Positions 59,626 to 64,000 of a stretch of 64,000 nt of DNA are shown one piece after another (position 1 is the first letter of the stretch; each line of letters starts with the position of its first letter). This DNA comes from Methylocapsa aurea. GTDB taxonomy: Bacteria; Pseudomonadota; Alphaproteobacteria; Rhizobiales; Beijerinckiaceae. Made by a program: the position numbers and the translations under genes. The notes below the pieces were generated by a model. That model was not told where the DNA came from and ran no database searches. It was given only the letters and a program-made list of their open reading frames with translations. Location of the stretch: positions 17,324 to 81,323 of the forward strand of contig NZ_JQKO01000017.1 in NCBI RefSeq assembly GCF_000746085.1. Reading direction: 5' to 3'.

Positions 59626-61862
59626 CGGCTTTCCCCCGTTTGCATTTTCCTGTGGGACGCCAAGACCAGCGCGGCCGATCCCGGCCCGAACAGCTTGTCA
59701 AAGTCAGGCGCACGCGATGGATTTTGAATCAATGCCGTGATTGCTCCATCGGGCGGGGCGATTCTCTTGCCCGCCTGCGCCGAGGTCTCGCCGAGCGCGG
59801 CCGCCGCCATTGCCGCGTTGGTCTGCGCCTGTTGCAGCGCCGCCGCGTCGGTCAGGCCGGGCCGCTCGCCATTATGCAGCTTGCGCATGAGGTTCGCCGC
59901 GATCCCAGCGGTTTCATTGTCCTGCCCGGCGACCTGCAGCCCGAACTGCAAGACCCGATCGGCATAGGGGCCATAGGCCTTGTCCAGCGCCGGGATGATC
60001 TTCGACAGGGCCGCACGCTCCTGACCGGGCAGCGCCGCTGTCAATGGAGCCATGATCTGCTTGACCTCGTCCTTCGTCACCGGCTGGCGCGCGGGCTCTG
60101 GAATGCCAATCCGCTCCTGTGCGATCAGCCGCGCCTTGGCGAGCGCCAGAACCGTGTTGGGGTCAGCCGGATTGGCTTGCGCCTTCGCCGCAGCGACCTC
60201 CGGCAATTGATCGGCAGCCCCGGCCGGATCCTCGGCGCGCTGCTTGGCGATGCTCTGCGCATATTTCCGGGCTGAATCGTAATAGGCCTGTTGCTCGACA
60301 AAGCCCGGCGCGCCCGGCGCTGGCTTCAATGCCGCGACCCGGCTTTCGAACTCTTCAGCCGGCAAGACGGGGAAGTCATGGGTCTGCGTGTAATAGGCCT
60401 GCCCCCGCGCCCTCGTCGCCTCGAAGTCGGCGCGCGCCTGCGGTCCGAGCACCGATCCGACCCTATCGGCGGTCAAGCCGTCGACGGGCTTCCCTGTGCT
60501 CATCAAGGAGGCTTCGTCATCCTTGATCAGGCTGGCGAGCTCGGTCCGCTCCGCCCGGCTCACCGCCTCGGTCTTATGAATGTCCTGGATGACTTCATGC
60601 TCGGATTGCGTGAGCAGAGCTTGGCGCCTGTCTACGGGGAGAAGATCGGCGATCTGCTTGTCCCGCCCGCCGAGGCCATGCCGGGCATAGCTGATCACCG
60701 ATGTTCCATTGGCGTCGCGCACGTCCTCGCCTTCAAGCGCGCGCTTGGCCCCACCAGGCCCGCCAAGGTGCATCATGGCGTAGAGACCTTCTTTGGTGAT
60801 CTCAATGCCGCCCACGGTCTTGCCAACGTATTTGCCGAGCCCGTTTGACGCGATCTCTTCGTCCATCTTGCCGACATGGGCGCCGAACGCGGCCTTTTGC
60901 GCCTCGGGATTGGCGAGGAAGTCTTGCAGGGTCTTGACCTCGGGGAAGCCCGGAACGTTGAACGTCCCGCTCCATTTTCCCGGCGCCGAGGCGGATGTTT
61001 TCGACCAGCCCTTCAGGTCCTCGCTGGGGCCCGGCGCATAGACCCCGACATCGGCAAGGCGTGGCGCTCCGAATTGATAGGTTCCGGCATAGCCGAACTG
61101 GTTGACTTTGGCCGGGTTGCCGCCGCTCTCTTGGGTCGAAAGCGATTTGTCCCATCCGCCGAGCAGAGCGACGCGCTTTTCGGCCGGCTGCGCGCCGAGC
61201 CAGGCATGGGAGAAATCCTGCGACCATGTATTCTTTCGCTGTTCCGCTTCCTCTCGCGTGATGTAGCCTCTCTCGGCCATGGCGTCGATGAACCCGCCGG
61301 CGGTTTGAAAGATTCGAGCGTGTTCGACGGGATCCGTGGATTTCAGCGCCGCGTCGCGAAGACCGGCGAGGCTTATTTCGGTCCCCGCCTTGAACTGGTC
61401 CTCGTCCAAACGATCAGCGCGTTGATTTGAGGCGATGCCGCCCCTATCAACATCGATCTTGTTCCTGAGCATGAATAGTTGGCGGACTTCGGGATTCTGA
61501 ATGCCCGCCGCCGATTGCTCGAGCGCGACCCGATAGCGATCCGGATAGTCCTTGCGCAGCGCGCCCTGATCCTGCTCATCCCTTACCGCTGAATCGATGT
61601 CGACCTTCGCCGTTAGCCAATGCGAGGCCGCTTGCGCTTCGGCCAGCTTGTCGGCTTTGTCGTCCTGCTGAATGGCGTAATCGGCGGCGGTTTTCCCGGC
61701 TCTGGCCAGCCCCTCGCCGAAAGCCTGCAAGCCATTCCCGGCCTTGGCGGCTGTCTGCGCAATTGTTGCTCCAGCCGATGTGTCCACGCCATAGTCGGAG
61801 CGCCTCCCGGAATCACCGGATGGAGCGCGGCCTAACGATCCGAAGTCGGGCAATGTGGGCAA
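59622..61862 (-). CDS. Large prophage virion protein with lytic-transglycosylase-like domain
   Basis: A 746-residue protein. About residues 1-230 are helical and Ala/Asp-rich. Around 235-420 there is a lysozyme/transglycosylase-like part with STQESGGNPAKVNQFGYAG, then TYQFGAPRL, the catalytic Glu being in QESGG. A charged helical C-terminal half follows. Virion-associated murein hydrolases of podovirus internal proteins and tape-measure-linked enzymes share this layout. It probably helps DNA cross the cell wall on infection. It ends the minus-strand late-type run. Confidence 0.72.
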   Translation of the reverse strand: MPTLPDFGSLGRAPSGDSGRRSDYGVDTSAGATIAQTAAKAGNGLQAFGEGLARAGKTAADYAIQQDDKADKLAEAQAASHWLTAKVDIDSAVRDEQDQGALRKDYPDRYRVALEQSAAGIQNPEVRQLFMLRNKIDVDRGGIASNQRADRLDEDQFKAGTEISLAGLRDAALKSTDPVEHARIFQTAGGFIDAMAERGYITREEAEQRKNTWSQDFSHAWLGAQPAEKRVALLGGWDKSLSTQESGGNPAKVNQFGYAGTYQFGAPRLADVGVYAPGPSEDLKGWSKTSASAPGKWSGTFNVPGFPEVKTLQDFLANPEAQKAAFGAHVGKMDEEIASNGLGKYVGKTVGGIEITKEGLYAMMHLGGPGGAKRALEGEDVRDANGTSVISYARHGLGGRDKQIADLLPVDRRQALLTQSEHEVIQDIHKTEAVSRAERTELASLIKDDEASLMSTGKPVDGLTADRVGSVLGPQARADFEATRARGQAYYTQTHDFPVLPAEEFESRVAALKPAPGAPGFVEQQAYYDSARKYAQSIAKQRAEDPAGAADQLPEVAAAKAQANPADPNTVLALAKARLIAQERIGIPEPARQPVTKDEVKQIMAPLTAALPGQERAALSKIIPALDKAYGPYADRVLQFGLQVAGQDNETAGIAANLMRKLHNGERPGLTDAAALQQAQTNAAMAAAALGETSAQAGKRIAPPDGAITALIQNPSRAPDFDKLFGPGSAALVLASHRKMQTGESR

Positions 61863-61877
61863 TGCGATCTCCCTTGA

Positions 61878-62468
61878 TTACGTTGGGCCGCTTAAACCGC
61901 CGCCGCGCGGCCAAGATGCCGGCCATGGCGCGAATGTCGGCTCCGGGCTCTTGGTTGGTTCCGGCGGAACTTCCGGGAATAGGTCCTCCGGAACCAGATC
62001 AGCCCTCACCCAAAAATCCATCCAGCAATCGAACCGACCACCCATTTGGGTGCCAACTTCGGCAAGTCTGTCTTTCCAGTTGACGAACTTGCGGCCCTGG
62101 CCGCCTTTCTGGACGCGCTGCTTGCTATAGCTCCAGCTGTAGACATCGAAAATAGCCGGATCCGGTCTTGCGCGTAGGCAAACTTCGACGTCGCGGCCTG
62201 GAAACAAATTCTCGTCAAAGCCAAATAAATCGGGCCTGTCGTTCGTGACGGTCAGGTCGTAAGCCGGGATTTTCGAGGCGATGCGCTCGAGGACGCGTTT
62301 CAGCGTTGTCGGAGGCTCCGGCCAAGGCGACCAGCTCCAACTCATGACGCCTCGGTCCGCCGAGCGCCAGCCGTCGCCGTCTCGAAAAACAACGATATGG
62401 GCGCGTGTAGGCAGCGCTTGCAGCGGCGGCTCAACGCCCTCGACGGTTCCCACGTGTTCCTGTTGCAT
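61878..62468 (-). CDS. Prophage protein of unknown function
   Basis: A 196-residue protein rich in Trp, Pro and Asp, with a core VVFRDGDGWRSADRGVMSWS ... FDVYSWSYSKQRVQKGGQGR and a Pro-rich tail. The ATG at 62468 follows the upstream stop by one base. I recognise no family. The position between putative structural genes suggests a virion or assembly role. Confidence 0.65.
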   Translation of the reverse strand: MQQEHVGTVEGVEPPLQALPTRAHIVVFRDGDGWRSADRGVMSWSWSPWPEPPTTLKRVLERIASKIPAYDLTVTNDRPDLFGFDENLFPGRDVEVCLRARPDPAIFDVYSWSYSKQRVQKGGQGRKFVNWKDRLAEVGTQMGGRFDCWMDFWVRADLVPEDLFPEVPPEPTKSPEPTFAPWPASWPRGGGLSGPT

Positions 62469-62469
62469 C

Positions 62470-62910
62470 TCAGACCTTTGCGCCTTCAGAGTTGCGAATA
62501 TAGGCGTCAGCCGCTGCTCGATCCGGGAACCGATCCTTGACCACGCTGCCGTCGCTCTTCCGCATGACGGCGAACCGCGCATGAGGGCCTCGCCAATCAA
62601 CATGGAGACCTTCGCCTTCGTCCTGCGCAACCGCGCTGGCGCCGGCCTTCAGGCTTTCGAAGCGCTGGAGCTCGACGACATTGGCCCAGGTTGCGCCAGC
62701 CGACGCCACATGCAGCACAAGCAGCCAGTCCCCGGAGTCGATCGCAACGCGGATCTCGTCATAGGGGCGTAGGTTGCGCGCGATGTGCCGCCAATAGTCC
62801 CGATGCAGGATTTCTTCGATCGTCGTGCCGGTCTCGGCCGTGACGAACCATCGATTGAAGGCGTGTTCAGACAGTTTAAACCGGGATTCACTTAAAGCTT
62901 TATCGGTCAT
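62470..62910 (-). CDS. Prophage protein of unknown function
   Basis: A 146-residue protein (ETGTTIEEILHRDYWRHIAR, YDEIRVAIDSGDWLLVLHVA, FAVMRKSDGSVVKDRFPDRA). It could be a small beta-rich domain with a helical C-terminus. An AAGGGAAATGA sequence precedes the ATG at 62910, one base from the upstream gene's stop. No known family; likely structural or packaging. Confidence 0.65.
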   Translation of the reverse strand: MTDKALSESRFKLSEHAFNRWFVTAETGTTIEEILHRDYWRHIARNLRPYDEIRVAIDSGDWLLVLHVASAGATWANVVELQRFESLKAGASAVAQDEGEGLHVDWRGPHARFAVMRKSDGSVVKDRFPDRAAADAYIRNSEGAKV

Positions 62911-62911
62911 T

Positions 62912-63241
62912 TCATTTCCCTTCCAAAGCTCGCCGAGCTTTCTCAAAAACAAAGGCAATCCGTCGCGCCGTTTCGAGCGGCGAACTGTCGACGGTTTCGA
63001 TCGGGCCGCCATTCCTGCCGGTCATCTCGATCGCCGCAAGACGCGGATGCACATAGGGGGCACAGTACTTTGCGGCGTCGAGCCGAACGGCCGGCTGGGC
63101 ACCAATGTCACGCATGACCGACAGCATATATTCGAGAGGGGTCACCCCTTCTTCAAAGGCCCGCTCGGCAATCTCGCGCGTTCGCGTCGTGGTCGAGCCT
63201 TTGCGGCGTCCGGCGCCTGGTCTCTTACCGCCGCGGGCCAT
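62912..63241 (-). CDS. Prophage protein, possibly terminase small-subunit-like
   Basis: A 109-residue protein beginning MARGGKRPGAGRRKGSTTTR and continuing LEYMLSVMRDIGAQPAVRLD and AAKYCAPYVHPRLAAIEMTG. The Arg/Gly-rich start and the AAKYCAPYVHPRL segment are common in small phage proteins beside packaging genes, some annotated as terminase small subunits. The helix-turn-helix is not evident. Its start overlaps the next gene by 17 bp. Confidence 0.6.
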   Translation of the reverse strand: MARGGKRPGAGRRKGSTTTRTREIAERAFEEGVTPLEYMLSVMRDIGAQPAVRLDAAKYCAPYVHPRLAAIEMTGRNGGPIETVDSSPLETARRIAFVFEKARRALEGK

Positions 63242-63479
63242 CTTTGATTTCTCTGATTTCGATTTGATTGTTTTCGAGGGTCATTTCGACATCATCGACC
63301 TGCGCGAGAAATTGACGAATGAGCTCTGCCGCCTCGGATTTGGCCCCGGCTTCGTTCGTCAGCTTCAGGCCTTCGCGCAAGCCTTCACACGCCCGCCGCA
63401 TAGCGCTCCCGGTCGGATCGGCGGCCCACGCAAAGGCGTCGAAGAGGCATGCGAGGGCGATGATCTGCTGTTCCGGCAC
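63225..63479 (-). CDS. Small prophage protein, GTG start
   Basis: An 84-residue helical protein (VPEQQIIALACLFDAFAWAA, CEGLREGLKLTNEAGAKSEA). The start is GTG at 63479 because GGAGGA sits 6 nt upstream, right at the stop of the preceding gene. The C-terminus is acidic and basic in patches (EMTLENNQIEIREIKDGPR). Function unknown. Confidence 0.7.
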   Translation of the reverse strand: MPEQQIIALACLFDAFAWAADPTGSAMRRACEGLREGLKLTNEAGAKSEAAELIRQFLAQVDDVEMTLENNQIEIREIKDGPRR

Positions 63480-63481
63480 GT

Positions 63482-63868
63482 TCAGTCCTCCGATGTTCGT
63501 CGAACGATAGTGACCCCGGAGCCCAATGCGCCAGACGCTGATTGCGGAAGTTGCGGGCTTTGCGGAGTTTGCGCGCATTGAAGTTCGGCGCGGCGGGCAG
63601 CCTCGGCGCGGCGAAAATACTCGGCGACGCGGCCGGCCCGTTCTCCGGCCTGATATTGGCGCAGGGCCTCGGCGTCCCCATCGAGGAGCATCAAGATCGC
63701 CGGCTTACTGACCTGCCAGGGTCCCCCAGCGACGCGGCGGCCGATGTTGTGTTTCTCGCACCACGTCCGCACGGTCGACTCGCTAACGCCACACATTGCG
63801 GCCGCGATACGGACGCTAATTGCCTCTTGTTTGTTGTAAGGGATTAGGACCTTCGGCTCGTCGATCAT
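63482..63868 (-). CDS. Prophage helix-turn-helix (excisionase/MerR-like) protein
   Basis: A 128-residue protein with a winged helix-turn-helix at about 15-60 (AISVRIAAAMCGVSESTVRT, WCEKHNIGRRVAGGPWQVSK), followed by a coiled helical tail. Such proteins act as excisionase-like or small terminase DNA binders. The ATG at 63868 overlaps the stop of the preceding gene (ATGA). The role is not certain. Confidence 0.75.
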   Translation of the reverse strand: MIDEPKVLIPYNKQEAISVRIAAAMCGVSESTVRTWCEKHNIGRRVAGGPWQVSKPAILMLLDGDAEALRQYQAGERAGRVAEYFRRAEAARRAELQCAQTPQSPQLPQSASGALGSGVTIVRRTSED

Positions 63869-63999
63869 GCTGAACCGCCTTTCTGGTGATAGGGATTTTG
63901 CCAGTAGGTGCACGTCAGCCGGTCGAAGACCCGCCCGCTCGCCGTGACGGCGTGTTCAGGTCCAAGGCTCCGCACTTCCTCGCCGTGGCAAAACCAGAT
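63865..63999 (-). CDS. Prophage protein, cut by the right edge of the window
   Basis: The last 44 codons and stop of a minus-strand gene (IWFCHGEEVRSLGPEHAVTA, then SGRVFDRLTCTYWQNPYHQK). The stop TGA overlaps the next start by four bases, so it belongs to the same operon. Its 5' part lies beyond the window. It contains two Cys and no known motif. Confidence 0.65.
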   Translation of the reverse strand: MWFCHGEEVRSLGPEHAVTASGRVFDRLTCTYWQNPYHQKGGSA

Positions 64000-64000
64000 C

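Noticed and set aside
53959..63999. Search by eye for a direct repeat of the tRNA-Lys 3' end (attachment site)
   Set aside because: No second copy of the T-arm/acceptor segment was found in the window.
1..64000. CRISPR arrays, insertion sequences, rRNA genes, toxin-antitoxin pairs
   Set aside because: No regularly spaced direct repeats, transposase motifs, rRNA segments or convincing toxin-antitoxin pairs were seen.

Overview
The window is high-GC DNA from an alphaproteobacterium, most likely order Hyphomicrobiales (Rhizobiales) and perhaps near Beijerinckiaceae/Methylocystaceae. The evidence is an RcdA homologue, a zinc-free L31, DUF1465/DUF1467/DUF2849/DUF934 proteins, the DUF2849-cysI-cysH-DUF934 gene order, a single bifunctional Rsh next to rpoZ and pdxJ, and dispersed palindromic repeats of a kind common in these genomes. 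Genus cannot be fixed from the sequence alone.

Layout. 1-8.5 kb: the 3' end of argE, an HNH endonuclease, a 3-hydroxyacyl-CoA dehydrogenase downstream of etfB-etfA (acyl-CoA oxidation and electron transfer), a small glycosyltransferase, rcdA (CtrA proteolysis adaptor), a cupin, rpmE, and a class III nucleotide cyclase with a shortened receiver domain. 9-22.3 kb: purA, a membrane protein of unknown role, a pbpC and alpha-2-macroglobulin pair, an ECF sigma/anti-sigma pair, and fabI. 22.8-27 kb: a stand-alone Pls/PosA-type non-ribosomal peptide synthetase of 1385 residues. 27-35.6 kb: a family-5 uracil-DNA glycosylase coupled to a NYN-domain gene, then rpoZ, rsh, pdxJ, a lipoprotein hydrolase and a DJ-1/PfpI protein. 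35.8-42.2 kb: an assimilatory sulfate locus, with the reductase operon on the minus strand divergent from cysTWA on the plus strand. 42.5-53.9 kb: a broken and an intact DedA gene, a GlsB-like protein, a beta-hydroxyacid dehydrogenase, a solute-binding protein, mrp, a di-haem cytochrome c, an S24-type repressor, moaA divergent from a DUF971 gene, an L,D-transpeptidase, DUF1467 and tRNA-Lys(UUU).

From about 54 kb to the right edge the content is accessory: gene remnants, a class C beta-lactamase-like hydrolase, two small membrane or secreted proteins, and a prophage segment. The prophage has an XRE regulator and a divergent run of small early-type genes on the plus strand. These converge on a tightly coupled minus-strand run that ends in a 746-residue virion protein with a lytic-transglycosylase-like domain and is cut by the window edge. 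The tRNA-Lys gene is a plausible insertion boundary, but no integrase or second att site is visible.

A family of composite palindromic repeats (about 35-120 bp) is scattered through the intergenic spaces in both orientations. At least three genes end inside a copy and one ends on its edge, so the repeat supplies or borders their stop codons. The least ordinary functional items are the Pls/PosA-like synthetase, whose hand-read adenylation code suggests a basic amino acid, the truncated receiver-cyclase fusion, the G10 tract beside the alpha-2-macroglobulin start, and the unassigned prophage genes. No CRISPR array, insertion sequence or rRNA was seen.
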